A stretch of DNA of 43,080 nt from the NCBI GenBank assembly GCA_023251485.1, contig JAHEYR010000005.1, positions 1 to 43,080 of the forward strand. Reading direction: 5' to 3'. The stretch comes from Bacteroidales bacterium. Lineage in GTDB: Bacteria; Bacteroidota; Bacteroidia; Bacteroidales; Cfx3-03. Shown here one piece after another: positions 33,875-42,443 of this stretch; the stretch's first letter is position 1, and every line of letters starts with the position of its first letter. The notes beneath the pieces are model-generated. The model did no database searches. It had not been told where the DNA came from and saw only the letters and a program-made list of their open reading frames with translations. The position numbers and the translations under genes are program-made.

Positions 33875-35533
33875 TTATTTAATTACCGGACCGGCTTTCT
33901 CCAAACGTATACCTTCCTCTGTATCAGTGAAATTCTTGAAGTTCTCAATAAACTTTAAGCCTAAAGTTTTGCAAGCTTCATCCCATTTTTCTGGCGAATT
34001 CCATTGGTTTCTTGGATTCAACAGTGCAGAATCTACGTTTTTAACTGACTTTGGTATCCTCAAATTGAAAACTGGTAGCTCTTCATATTCAGCAACATCT
34101 AGAGAACCATCTAAGATAGCATCAATTATTGCCCTTGTCGACGGGATATCGATCCGGTGTCCTGTACCATACGCTCCACCAATCCATCCAGTATTGACTA
34201 AATAGGCAGTCGACCCAAAACGATCCATCTTTTTAGCTAATTCGCTGGCATAAACCGTTGGATGCAGCAACAAAAAGGCAGCGCCGAAACAAGATGAAAA
34301 GGTTGGTGTGGGCTCTACAATTCCTCGTTCTGTACCGGCTACTTTTGCCGTATATCCACTTAAAAACTGATACATCGCCTGATCCCTCGAAAGTTTAGAT
34401 ACTGGAGGCAATACACCAAAGGCATCGGCAGTTAAAAAGATAATCTTTTTAGCAGGTCCACCTACCGATTTAGGGCGAACAATATTATGAATATGATATA
34501 TAGGATACGAAACACGTGTGTTTTCCGTTTTTGAGCCATCTGCAAAATCAATTTCCTTACTGACCGGATTAGCAACCACGTTCTCCAATAAAGCATCTCT
34601 GGTTATCGCATGATAAATATCGGGTTCCTTTTCAGCACTGAGGTTTATGCATTTAGCGTAGCAACCACCTTCAAGATTAAATACCCCGTCATCATCCCAG
34701 CCGTGCTCATCATCACCAATCAGTAAGCGTTTGGGATCTGCTGATAAAGTAGTTTTGCCGGTACCCGACAAGCCAAAAAATATTGCAGTATCACCATTCG
34801 TGCCCATATTGGCAGAACAGTGCATGGAAGCCATGCCTCTCAATGGCAGATAATAGTTCATTACAGAGAAAATCCCTTTTTTAATTTCGCCACCATACCA
34901 TGTACCACCAATCACGGCCATGTGTTCTTTCAAATCAAATACAACAAATGTTTCACTATTCATCTTCATCTCTTTCCAACGCGGATTCATGACTTTACAC
35001 GCATTTAGCAAGACGAAATCGGGTTCAAAATCAACAAGCTCTTCTTCTGTTGGACGGATAAACATATTCTTCACAAAATGAGCCATCCAGGCTACTTCAG
35101 TAATTACTCTTATGCGGATTCGGGTATCTTCATTGGCTCCCGAAAACCCATCCTGAACATATAATGTACGCCCAGAAAGACCTTCGCCTGTAATCTGACG
35201 TAAATAATGCCAATTCTCTTCGGATAACATCTTATTATCCGAACCTTTTCTGCCATCAGCTTTCCACCAGATATTTTCCTCGGTAGTAGGCTCTTTAACA
35301 ATATATTTATCTTTTGGCGAACGTCCGGTAAAAACGCCAGTGTCAACAGATACAGCACCTGTATTGGTCTCAATACATTTTGCGAAGCCTGTTAAGGATG
35401 GATCTGTTTCATGGGCATAAAGTTCGTCATAAGAAAGATTATGAAATACTCTTTTAACATTCTCGATGCCATACTTAGAAAAATCAATAACCCGGTCGTT
35501 GGTTAATGACACATTGCTGTTAGTTTGAATCAT
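33875..35533 (-). CDS. pckA: Phosphoenolpyruvate carboxykinase (ATP)
   Basis: This 552-residue enzyme interconverts oxaloacetate + ATP and PEP + CO2 + ADP. The P-loop [14 protein letters not shown], the metal site [14 protein letters not shown] and [11 protein letters not shown] follow in the order of ATP-type PEPCK. In saccharolytic Bacteroidota this enzyme often runs toward oxaloacetate, feeding succinate formation. It lies downstream of ppdK on the same strand, but a strong terminator and a separate promoter make it an independent unit with a structured leader of about 185 nt. Only a weak AT-rich hairpin follows its stop codon. Confidence 0.97.
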   Translation of the reverse strand: MIQTNSNVSLTNDRVIDFSKYGIENVKRVFHNLSYDELYAHETDPSLTGFAKCIETNTGAVSVDTGVFTGRSPKDKYIVKEPTTEENIWWKADGRKGSDNKMLSEENWHYLRQITGEGLSGRTLYVQDGFSGANEDTRIRIRVITEVAWMAHFVKNMFIRPTEEELVDFEPDFVLLNACKVMNPRWKEMKMNSETFVVFDLKEHMAVIGGTWYGGEIKKGIFSVMNYYLPLRGMASMHCSANMGTNGDTAIFFGLSGTGKTTLSADPKRLLIGDDEHGWDDDGVFNLEGGCYAKCINLSAEKEPDIYHAITRDALLENVVANPVSKEIDFADGSKTENTRVSYPIYHIHNIVRPKSVGGPAKKIIFLTADAFGVLPPVSKLSRDQAMYQFLSGYTAKVAGTERGIVEPTPTFSSCFGAAFLLLHPTVYASELAKKMDRFGSTAYLVNTGWIGGAYGTGHRIDIPSTRAIIDAILDGSLDVAEYEELPVFNLRIPKSVKNVDSALLNPRNQWNSPEKWDEACKTLGLKFIENFKNFTDTEEGIRLEKAGPVIK

Positions 35534-35595
35534 ACTGAAATAGAATTAAAAGATGATAGTGATATTATGTTGTTTAAAAAATAGTATATAAAACA

Positions 35596-35670
35596 CAATC
35601 CCCCTCCGAGTAATTCCTGGAGAGGGATTGCGATCAAATAATAATCTGATTTTAAATGCTCTAAGCATTT
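35596..35670 (-). promoter_or_regulatory. Structured leader of pckA (two hairpins)
   Basis: Two hairpins lie between the putative pckA -7 box and its start codon. One pairs CAATCCCCCTCC (35596-35607) with GGAGAGGGATTG (35619-35630) with one mismatch. The other is AAATGCT/AGCATTT (35654-35670). The first is followed on the reverse strand by TGTTTTATA, so it could work as an attenuator. No known riboswitch class was recognised. Confidence 0.5.
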
Positions 35671-35722
35671 GGATATCATGGCTCAGTTTTTATATTCGTA
35701 TAAAAAAACCCAATGAATGGAG

Positions 35723-35730
35723 CAAATTTA
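35723..35730 (-). promoter_or_regulatory. Putative -7 box (TAAATTTG) for pckA
   Basis: The reverse strand reads TAAATTTG, a full consensus match, about 190 nt before the pckA start and beyond the ppdK terminator. It implies a long leader. Confidence 0.4.
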
Positions 35731-35823
35731 TATATATTTGAATAAAAAAACTACCTTTTTAACATAATAATAGCGGGGCGGGAAAGGATATCCTTTTCAA
35801 TCAAAGCCAAAACAAAAGCCCAT

Positions 35824-35859
35824 AAAAAAAGAGGCCGTACAAAACCGTACGACCTCTTT
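35824..35859 (-). terminator. Terminator of ppdK
   Basis: On the reverse strand AAAGAGGTCGTAC and GTACGGCCTCTTT form a 13-bp stem with one G-U pair, followed by seven T. It begins 25 nt after the ppdK stop codon. Confidence 0.93.
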
Positions 35860-35883
35860 CATATTATTATTTAAAGGGGGAGA

Positions 35884-38616
35884 TTACTTTCCCTCTTTGA
35901 TAGCAGCTTGTGAAGCAGCCAAACGTGCAATAGGAACACGGAATGGTGAGCATGAAACATAGTTCATACCTACTGTATGGCAGAATTCAACAGATGATGG
36001 TTCGCCACCATGTTCGCCGCAAATACCAACCTTAAGGTTAGGACGTACGCTACGACCTTTTTCAGTACCCATACGAACAAGTTGTCCAACACCTTCCTGG
36101 TCAAGAACCTGGAATGGATCGAATTTCAAGATGTTCTTATCTAAGTAGATTGGGAGGAATGAACCGATATCATCACGTGAATAACCAAATGTCATCTGGG
36201 TTAAGTCATTAGTACCAAATGAGAAGAACTCAGCTACATCAGCAAATTCGTTAGCGGTAAGTGCTGCACGAGGAATTTCAATCATTGTACCAACAAGATA
36301 CTCGATTTTTTCTCCACGTTCTGCAAACACTTCTGAAGCAACACGACGAACGATGTTAACCTGCATTTCAAGTTCTTTCTTTGTACCAGCGAGTGGGATC
36401 ATGATTTCAGGAATAGCCTTCTTGCCTTTTTTATTAAGGTTCATTGCTGCCTCAATAATAGCGCGGGTCTGCATTTCAGAAATTTCAGGATATGTATTAC
36501 CTAAACGGCAACCACGGTGACCAAGCATTGGGTTGAACTCGTGTAGGCTTTCAACTTTACGTTTAACCTGCTCGTAGCTAATTCCCATTTCTTTAGCCAT
36601 TTCCTTTTGATTTTCTTCTTCATGAGGAACAAACTCATGCAAAGGTGGGTCAAGTAGACGAACAGTAACAGGTAGTCCATCCATAGCTTCGAAGATACCT
36701 TCGAAATCTTCACGCTGAATTGGAAGTAATTTAGCCAAAGCTTTACGACGACCAGCTTCATCATCAGCAAGAATCATTTCGCGCATAGCGAAGATCTTCT
36801 CACCTTCGAAGAACATGTGTTCTGTACGGCAAAGACCAATACCCTGAGCTCCGAATTTACGAGCAACAGCAGCATCATGAGGAGTATCTGCATTCGTACG
36901 AACATACATTCTTGAATATTTATCAGACAATGTCATCAACTCTCCAAAGAAACCTGAAAGTTCTGGTGACATAGTCGTGATTTTTCCTTCATAAACTTCA
37001 CCGGTAGAACCGTTCAAAGAGATGAAATCACCTTCGCTATAAACATTACCGCTCATTTTAACTGTGCGGGTCTTATAATCGATTTCAATTTTTCCAGCTC
37101 CTGAAACGCAACATTTACCCATACCACGAGCAACAACAGCTGCATGTGAGGTCATACCACCACGAGCGGTAAGAATACCTTCAGCAACGTTCATCCCACG
37201 TAAGTCTTCAGGAGAAGTCTCAATACGAACAAGGATGATTTTCTTTCCTTCAGCCGCCCATGCTTCAGCATCGTCAGCAAAGAAAACGATCTGGCCTGTA
37301 GCAGCACCTGGTGATGCAGGTAAACCTTTTGCAACAGTCTTAGCCTTTTTCAGTGCAGCTTTATCGAATACTGGGTGTAATAACTCATCCAGTTTTTCTG
37401 GCTCAACACGTAAGATAGCATCTTTTTCAGTAATCATACCTTCAGCAACCATTTCCATAGCTGCACGAACCATACAAGCACCTGTACGTTTTGCATTACG
37501 CGTTTGAAGCATCCATAATTTACCATCCTGGATAGTAAACTCGATGTCCTGCATATCTTTGTAATGGCTTTCGAGGTGATTTTGAATATCAAATAGTTCT
37601 TTGTAAACTACTGGCATAGTCTCTTCCAATGAAGGATATTCGCTTTTACGAACGGCTTCGGTAATACCTTGCTGAGCAGCCCAACGAATAGAACCTTCAA
37701 GTGTGATCTGTTGTGGAGTACGAATACCGGCTACAACATCTTCACCCTGAGCATTAATTAAATATTCACCGTTGAAAATATTTTCTCCGGTAGCAGCATC
37801 ACGCGTAAAGGCAACACCGGTAGCTGAGTTAAGACCCATATTACCAAATACCATTGCCTGAACGTTTACAGCTGTTCCCCATTCAGCAGGAATATTGTTT
37901 AGTTTACGATAGAAAATAGCACGGTCGTTCATCCAGCTATCAAATACAGCTGTGATAGCACCCCATAACTGCTCCCAAGGATTAGTTGGGAAATCGCTAC
38001 CGGTTTTTTCTTTAACAACAGCTTTGAAGCGTTTAACCATTTCCTGAAGATCTTCAACTTGAAGTTCAGTATCTAGTTCAACACCTTTTTCTTCTTTTAA
38101 TTCATCAATAATTACTTCAAATGGATCTTCGTCTTCTTTAGACTCAGGTTTCATCCCAAGAACAACATCACCATACATTTGAACAAAACGACGATATGAA
38201 TCCCATGCAAAACGTGGATTACCACTCTTAGCTGCAATTACTTCAACAACTTCATCGTTTAAACCAAGATTTAAAATGGTATCCATCATACCTGGCATAG
38301 AGGCACGTGCACCTGAACGAACAGAAACCAATAATGGATTTTTAGCACCACCAAACAATGGGCCACCTACCGTTGCTTCAACTTGCTTCATAGCAGCTTC
38401 TACAGCAGGCTTTATAATTTTTACGGTTTCGTCTTTACCTATTTTGTAATAATCATTACAAACTTCAGTAGTAATAGTAAAACCTGGAGGAACAGGAATT
38501 CCGATCAAATTCATGTCATGAAGGTTTGCACCTTTTCCACCAAGCAGATTCTTCATACTTCCGTTTCCTTCAGCCTGCTTTCCGCCAAAGAAATAAACGT
38601 ACTTGTTTTCGCTCAT
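35884..38616 (-). CDS. ppdK: Pyruvate, phosphate dikinase
   Basis: This 910-residue enzyme interconverts pyruvate + ATP + Pi and PEP + AMP + PPi. The N-terminal ATP-grasp domain begins with GGKGANLHDMNLIGIPVPPGF. The central swivelling domain has the phospho-His491 in GGMTSHAAVVARGMG, and the C-terminal PEP-binding barrel has CGEHGGEPSSVEFC. Length fits bacterial PPDK. With pckA next to it, the pair controls the PEP-pyruvate-oxaloacetate node. The start is supported by a Shine-Dalgarno-like AGGAGA, rare in this window. Confidence 0.98.
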   Translation of the reverse strand: MSENKYVYFFGGKQAEGNGSMKNLLGGKGANLHDMNLIGIPVPPGFTITTEVCNDYYKIGKDETVKIIKPAVEAAMKQVEATVGGPLFGGAKNPLLVSVRSGARASMPGMMDTILNLGLNDEVVEVIAAKSGNPRFAWDSYRRFVQMYGDVVLGMKPESKEDEDPFEVIIDELKEEKGVELDTELQVEDLQEMVKRFKAVVKEKTGSDFPTNPWEQLWGAITAVFDSWMNDRAIFYRKLNNIPAEWGTAVNVQAMVFGNMGLNSATGVAFTRDAATGENIFNGEYLINAQGEDVVAGIRTPQQITLEGSIRWAAQQGITEAVRKSEYPSLEETMPVVYKELFDIQNHLESHYKDMQDIEFTIQDGKLWMLQTRNAKRTGACMVRAAMEMVAEGMITEKDAILRVEPEKLDELLHPVFDKAALKKAKTVAKGLPASPGAATGQIVFFADDAEAWAAEGKKIILVRIETSPEDLRGMNVAEGILTARGGMTSHAAVVARGMGKCCVSGAGKIEIDYKTRTVKMSGNVYSEGDFISLNGSTGEVYEGKITTMSPELSGFFGELMTLSDKYSRMYVRTNADTPHDAAVARKFGAQGIGLCRTEHMFFEGEKIFAMREMILADDEAGRRKALAKLLPIQREDFEGIFEAMDGLPVTVRLLDPPLHEFVPHEEENQKEMAKEMGISYEQVKRKVESLHEFNPMLGHRGCRLGNTYPEISEMQTRAIIEAAMNLNKKGKKAIPEIMIPLAGTKKELEMQVNIVRRVASEVFAERGEKIEYLVGTMIEIPRAALTANEFADVAEFFSFGTNDLTQMTFGYSRDDIGSFLPIYLDKNILKFDPFQVLDQEGVGQLVRMGTEKGRSVRPNLKVGICGEHGGEPSSVEFCHTVGMNYVSCSPFRVPIARLAASQAAIKEGK

Positions 38617-38623
38617 TTTTAGG

Positions 38624-38629
38624 TCTCCT
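38624..38629 (-). promoter_or_regulatory. Shine-Dalgarno-like sequence of ppdK
   Basis: The reverse strand reads AGGAGA, 7 nt before the ATG. Most genes here have only A-rich leaders, so this is an exception that fixes the ppdK start. Confidence 0.6.
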
Positions 38630-38694
38630 AAAATTTATTGATTTTATAGTTGATTTTCAATGTAATACGCATTTAGACATTCTCAATCGAGTTG

Positions 38695-38702
38695 CAAATT
38701 TA
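38695..38702 (-). promoter_or_regulatory. Putative -7 box (TAAATTTG) for ppdK
   Basis: The reverse strand reads TAAATTTG, 78 nt before the ppdK start. The 340-bp gap between it and the next gene holds only A+T-rich sequence and the hairpin at 38909-38932. Confidence 0.45.
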
Positions 38703-38908
38703 CGCAAAAAATAATTTATATTCATTGAAAAAAATTGCTTGCTTTCATGAATAAATTGTTAAAAAGTGTGATCATCAAAAACACTTCTACCAAAACATAA
38801 AACGTTTTACAATTTTGTAAACCCTTACAATCCAATAAAATCAAGCTTTTCGAACATCTTCAACTTTTTGACCCCATCTATTGCCCCAAAGAGAACAAAA
38901 AGTCCTTG

Positions 38909-38932
38909 CTGATCACATACTAAAGTGATCAG
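38909..38932. terminator. Hairpin after the first paralogous secreted-protein gene
   Basis: CTGATCAC and GTGATCAG form a perfect 8-bp stem with an 8-nt loop, 43 nt beyond the stop codon at 38976. On the reverse strand CAAGGACTTTTTG follows, so terminator function is possible but the T-run is displaced. Confidence 0.5.
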
Positions 38933-38975
38933 TTTATTTATCAAAGAGTGATGGACTAGATGAACTCAGACCTAT

Positions 38976-39659
38976 TTAATTTTTAATCTCATTTGCATTG
39001 ATCCACCTGATGATATTTTTCACCGATTCGATATTGCTAAACGTGGTGTGTTGTTTTTCGATCTCTTGCTTTAACAATTCCTTATTTGAAGGGAAGTATC
39101 TATACAGATCTCTTGGTGTCAATATCATTTTGATCTTGCCATAATGCAATATGTAAAATAAATATTCTGTTTTATAACTAACGGCCTCGCGCGGTGTCAA
39201 TTTAGTAAGATTTCCATCTGCCGACGTATAAGTGGAATAATTTCCAATACTAGCTGCGGCACCGGTCCCGCCATAGGCCCCTATTCGTTCGGAAAATCGT
39301 TTCTGATGGATCCTAAGACAAAGCGAGATATTGCCTTCGATAAGCATTTCGACGAAAAAGTTTTTGTAGTTAAGAAACTGACGATCGGCTATTTTTACCA
39401 GGCCCACTTTCTCTGGCTGTGCAAATGATAGAATCTCTTTATTCGGGCCTATAAACTGCATTTCATCTAACGAGGTGTCATAATTTAGGAGTAAGCCTCT
39501 GTTTATCTTTCCATCATTAAACACAATCGTCCCTTCAGTAAATTTAGGAAGTAAAAATGGGGATGGAATACTAACGGTATCTCTTTTGTGTTGCGAAAAA
39601 ACTAAATTGCTAATGAGCAGAAAACAAAATAACAGTGTGTGGTGAAGTTTGAGTTTCAT
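38976..39659 (-). CDS. Secreted protein of unknown function, paralog 1
   Basis: The start at 39659 (MKLKLHHTLLFCF) is chosen because the track's earlier ATG lies in the -7 box. The 227-residue protein has a signal peptide ending in LISNLVFSQ. The mature part has an N-terminal FTEGTIVFNDGKINRGLL strand pair, then MQFIGPNKEILSFAQPEKVG, a Gly/Ala/Ser-rich segment (IGAYGGTGAAASIGNYS), and a C-terminal YFPSNKELLKQEIEK helix. It is clearly a duplicate of the next gene. No known domain is recognised; the fold seems mixed alpha/beta. Periplasmic or outer-membrane location is likely. Confidence 0.85.
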   Translation of the reverse strand: MKLKLHHTLLFCFLLISNLVFSQHKRDTVSIPSPFLLPKFTEGTIVFNDGKINRGLLLNYDTSLDEMQFIGPNKEILSFAQPEKVGLVKIADRQFLNYKNFFVEMLIEGNISLCLRIHQKRFSERIGAYGGTGAAASIGNYSTYTSADGNLTKLTPREAVSYKTEYLFYILHYGKIKMILTPRDLYRYFPSNKELLKQEIEKQHTTFSNIESVKNIIRWINANEIKN

Positions 39660-39677
39660 TTTTAGCTTGTTTTGCAT

Positions 39678-39685
39678 CAAAGGTA
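39678..39685 (-). promoter_or_regulatory. -7 box (TACCTTTG) of paralog 1
   Basis: The reverse strand reads TACCTTTG, ending 18 nt before the start at 39659. The surrounding sequence (ATTGTACCTTTGATGCAAAA) is nearly repeated before paralog 2 (at 40512-40519, TACCTTCG), so the promoter was duplicated with the gene. Confidence 0.6.
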
Positions 39686-39711
39686 CAATACCTATTGGTG
39701 ATAAAGCAAAT

Positions 39712-39757
39712 AAAAAAGGCGAAATAATTACCGTAAAACAGAATTATCTCGCCTTTT
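39712..39757 (-). terminator. Terminator of paralog 2
   Basis: On the reverse strand AAAAGGCGAGATAATT and AATTATTTCGCCTTTT pair over 16 bp (one G-U), followed by a T-rich run. It separates the two paralogs into independent transcripts. Confidence 0.9.
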
Positions 39758-39811
39758 CTGGGTCCCTTTTCAAAAAGTCAAAGCGACCTTATTATTTAAA
39801 ACTGAACGTCC

Positions 39812-40492
39812 TTAGTTTGTATATCCCTTTGTATTGATCCAACTGATAATCCTCTTTACGGATTCGACATCGTCAAATTTCACATTTTGTTGTTCCATCT
39901 CTTGCTTCAACAACTCTTTAACAGATGGGAAGTATTTGAGCAATTCGCTTTTAGTTAAAACCATCTTCATCTTATCGCCACGCAATAAATAGAAAAGGTA
40001 TTCCGCCTTATAGGTAACCGCCTCATTGGGTGAAAGATCTGTATAACGGCCATCATTTCCTTTATACGAAGAATAGCTATCAATGCTTGTGGTTCCACTG
40101 GCGCCACCATATGCTCCAATTTTTTCAGCAAATCGTTTTTGATGAATACGCAAGAAAAGAGAGATAGGACCTGCAACCAGAATTTCCACAAAACGATTCT
40201 GATGATTCATAAAACGTCGATTAGCAATTGTAACTGTTGCTACTTTTTCAGGCTCGGCAAAAGATAAGATCTGTTCATTTGGCCCTATAAACTGCATTTC
40301 ATCCACTGCAGAGTTATAATTCAACATGCCAGTGTGTGTGCTCCCATCTTTGAAAACAATCGTTCCTTCAGTAAATTGAGGGAATAAATATGGGGTTGAA
40401 CCTTTAGCATTATCTTTTTTTTGTTGAGAAAAGACCAGATTGCTAATGAGTAGAAAACAAATTAAGATTGTGTAGTGGCGATCGATTTTCAT
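39812..40492 (-). CDS. Secreted protein of unknown function, paralog 2
   Basis: This 226-residue protein is collinear with paralog 1; by eye more than half of aligned residues are the same. Shared blocks include FTEGTIVF, DEMQFIGPN, LRIHQKRF, KIGAYGG, EYLFY and YFPS.KELLKQE. The signal peptide MKIDRHYTILICFLLISNLVFSQ is also similar. The near-identical upstream promoter region points to a recent tandem duplication. No known domain is recognised. It lies 65 nt after the TlpA-like gene, but has its own near-consensus -7 box. Confidence 0.85.
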   Translation of the reverse strand: MKIDRHYTILICFLLISNLVFSQQKKDNAKGSTPYLFPQFTEGTIVFKDGSTHTGMLNYNSAVDEMQFIGPNEQILSFAEPEKVATVTIANRRFMNHQNRFVEILVAGPISLFLRIHQKRFAEKIGAYGGASGTTSIDSYSSYKGNDGRYTDLSPNEAVTYKAEYLFYLLRGDKMKMVLTKSELLKYFPSVKELLKQEMEQQNVKFDDVESVKRIISWINTKGYTN

Positions 40493-40557
40493 TTTAAAAT
40501 ATTTTTTGCATCGAAGGTAAAATACATATCGAAAGAAAACAAATAAAATGAGAATAA

Positions 40558-41823
40558 TTAATTTTCTGAAAGCAATTGTTCAATAAATAGCCTCGTTTCC
40601 TTGGCAAAATCAACATAGTGCTGCCCGGTACCAGGTCCACTAAATCCAGTTTCAACTTTTCGGATCACACCTTTACGGTCGATAAATACCGTGGATGGGA
40701 ATGCCAATGGTCCCTGAAGCATTGGGAATGCTGCTGTCCTATCTTTGCTGCCGGCTTCGCCAGCATGTAAGAATACAAACTTTGCACCAATAGCATCACG
40801 AAAACGGATAATCCGTTGTTTCGATTTGTCGTAATCCTTCGTCTCAAAACAAAGCGTAATAATCTCTAATCCTTTAGTGTGAAGCTCATCGTAAATCGGT
40901 TTATAATACCTCACTTCATCCATGCAATTTGGACACCACGATCCGGCAGCCTGAATAATAACAACTTTTCCATTAAAACGTGAATCACTAAGTTTTACAA
41001 TTTTTCCTTCCATATCAGGAAATGCAAAGTTGAATTTAATATTCGGATCAGACACCGTTACCAATTCATCAGCTTTAGGCAAAGCAAAGGTTGGATTCTT
41101 TACGCCTTTCCATTCTGATTTCCATTTACGACTTCCAACAAATTTACCATTAACCAAACTACCATCGGCACTCACATCAGCAGTAATCAGCAACGTATGA
41201 GCACCATCAATAGCAGAGACCATGAATTTACGACCTGAGACTTTTCCATCCAGATATCTGTAATCGCCACTGGTCGTTAAGATACTCCCCGTAACAAGAT
41301 CACCTATTTGAAAAAATTCGCCCAACGTCTTCGACTCATCAGCTGTTCCGGGATTCTCAGTAATTTCATATTTACCGGTAATATTAACCATCGATTTTTC
41401 CTTATACTGATTAAAACGATCAGTTATTCCGAAATTAGCGGTGAATTTGTATCCATTACCCTCTGCCTTTCCTTTTGGATAATAAAATCCAATCAGCTGA
41501 TTACCGAGCATTTGAGCTATTATTTCGCTCTGAAATACGGGCAACTTCATCCGAAGAGAGTCGTCTTTAATACTAAATTCGGTCACATTGATACGCTCAC
41601 CGGCATTTACAATCTCGATAATTTGTTTGCCGTTTCTGTTAAAGGTATGGTTAAAATTAAAAGGCATATCCGAATTGTGATTGGCATCGTTGAGTTGAAT
41701 AACGCCGACCCAACTACCAAATTGAAAGACGTTTTCTTTGTTTTGTGCAGTCGCAACATTCTGAAGTCCTGCAAATAATATCGTCAAAACGAATAGATGG
41801 AATATTTTAGCGCGTGAAATCAT
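40558..41823 (-). CDS. TlpA-like thiol-disulfide oxidoreductase with large N-terminal domain
   Basis: The start MISRAKIFHLF at 41823 gives 421 residues with a signal peptide (to about residue 26, ATAQ). The track's longer frame runs across the promoter. A strand-rich N-terminal domain (about 28-250) precedes a thioredoxin-like TlpA domain (about 258-415) with the redox motif WCPNC (296-300) and FIDRKGVIRKVETGFSG near the end. Bacteroidota often fuse a DUF-type N-terminal part to TlpA in this way. Probable role: periplasmic disulfide exchange; the partner is unknown. Confidence 0.9.
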   Translation of the reverse strand: MISRAKIFHLFVLTILFAGLQNVATAQNKENVFQFGSWVGVIQLNDANHNSDMPFNFNHTFNRNGKQIIEIVNAGERINVTEFSIKDDSLRMKLPVFQSEIIAQMLGNQLIGFYYPKGKAEGNGYKFTANFGITDRFNQYKEKSMVNITGKYEITENPGTADESKTLGEFFQIGDLVTGSILTTSGDYRYLDGKVSGRKFMVSAIDGAHTLLITADVSADGSLVNGKFVGSRKWKSEWKGVKNPTFALPKADELVTVSDPNIKFNFAFPDMEGKIVKLSDSRFNGKVVIIQAAGSWCPNCMDEVRYYKPIYDELHTKGLEIITLCFETKDYDKSKQRIIRFRDAIGAKFVFLHAGEAGSKDRTAAFPMLQGPLAFPSTVFIDRKGVIRKVETGFSGPGTGQHYVDFAKETRLFIEQLLSEN

Positions 41824-41854
41824 AATTTCAATTTTTAAGGATGGTTGATTGCTG

Positions 41855-41888
41855 CAAAAATACACTGTTTTGCAATTTCTTAAACAAA
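41855..41888 (-). promoter_or_regulatory. Promoter of the TlpA-like gene
   Basis: The reverse strand reads TTTG (41888-41885), a 22-bp gap, then TATTTTTG (41862-41855), ending 31 nt before the ATG at 41823. This rules out the track's longer start at 41910. Confidence 0.6.
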
Positions 41889-41998
41889 TTATTTTGGAAG
41901 ATAAATCCATGAGCCCGGTATAAAAAAGACAAAATAGTTTTTAAACTAACCCCCTCAATAGAACCTCGAAAGAACCTCTTGACACAGTTAAGACAATA

Positions 41999-42214
41999 CC
42001 TAAGGATAAAGGGTAGAATAGCCCTGGATGAAGAGTATATAAAGTGTATCCGTCTCGCACGTGTTTCGCACGTGTCTCGCACATGTCTCGCACCTGTCTC
42101 GCTATATAGAGCGAGACTCGTGCGAAACTGGTCCGAAACACGTGCGACACTGGTGCGATAAATAGACAAGTCATCGACTAATAATCTACCGGTATTCTAC
42201 CTGTTATTCCTAGG
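41999..42214. repeat. 11-bp periodic palindromic element, copy 2
   Basis: Ten contiguous 11-mers fill 42052-42161. Five are direct (GTCTCGCACGT, GTTTCGCACGT, GTCTCGCACAT, GTCTCGCACCT, GTCTCGCTATA). Five are inverted (reverse complements GTCTCGCTCTA, GTTTCGCACGA, GTTTCGGACCA, GTGTCGCACGT, TTATCGCACCA). Spacers are 31 bp on each side. The 22-bp outer arms at 41999-42020 and 42193-42214 match at 18 of 22 positions, including a perfect GGTAGAATA/TATTCTACC. All parts centre on 42106/42107. About half of the spacer positions pair too. The three ORFs listed here are translations of the repeat. Confidence 0.93.
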
Positions 42215-42397
42215 TCATATCAGATTTATCACAGAATTTTTAAAGCATTGTTCCCTTTTGAAATTGGGATATACTTTTAAGGGTAGAATGAAAATTGGGG
42301 TGAAGGTTCAAACAGATATAATGATGAGTTGATCCGGATAAAAGTGCTTCAAAAACCGGATAAAACCTTGAACCAGATTCTAAAATGCAAACATAAA
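42215..42397. other. Gene-free stretch with small repeats
   Basis: No coding frame is seen. AAGGGTAGAAT, part of the left outer arm of the nearby element, recurs at 42279-42289. CCGGATAAAA occurs twice (about 42336 and 42356), and GGTTCAA (42305-42311) pairs with TTGAACC (42368-42374). Confidence 0.5.
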
Positions 42398-42440
42398 ATT
42401 AGTGAGAAAAAATGACATAAAATCATTTTTTCTCACTAAT
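42398..42440 (-). terminator. Terminator of the fucosidase gene
   Basis: ATTAGTGAGAAAAAATGA and its exact complement form an 18-bp stem with a 7-nt loop, starting 3 nt after the stop codon. The stem itself contains the A/T-runs; a clear T-run after the stem is lacking on the reverse strand. Confidence 0.8.
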
Positions 42441-42443
42441 ATT

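Noticed and set aside
41308-41778. 156-aa forward ORF opposite the TlpA-like gene
   Set aside because: It lies fully antisense to a well-supported gene and has no recognisable motif, promoter or start context.
41824-41910. 29-residue N-terminal extension of the TlpA-like protein
   Set aside because: It covers the promoter and would place 29 polar residues before a clear signal peptide.
41828-42174. Three overlapping ORFs (113, 77 and 60 aa) with Arg/Thr/Val-rich repeats
   Set aside because: They are translations of the 11-bp palindromic array on both strands. An 11-bp unit is not a multiple of three, so the repeat peptide shifts frame at each unit; there is no start signal or family match.
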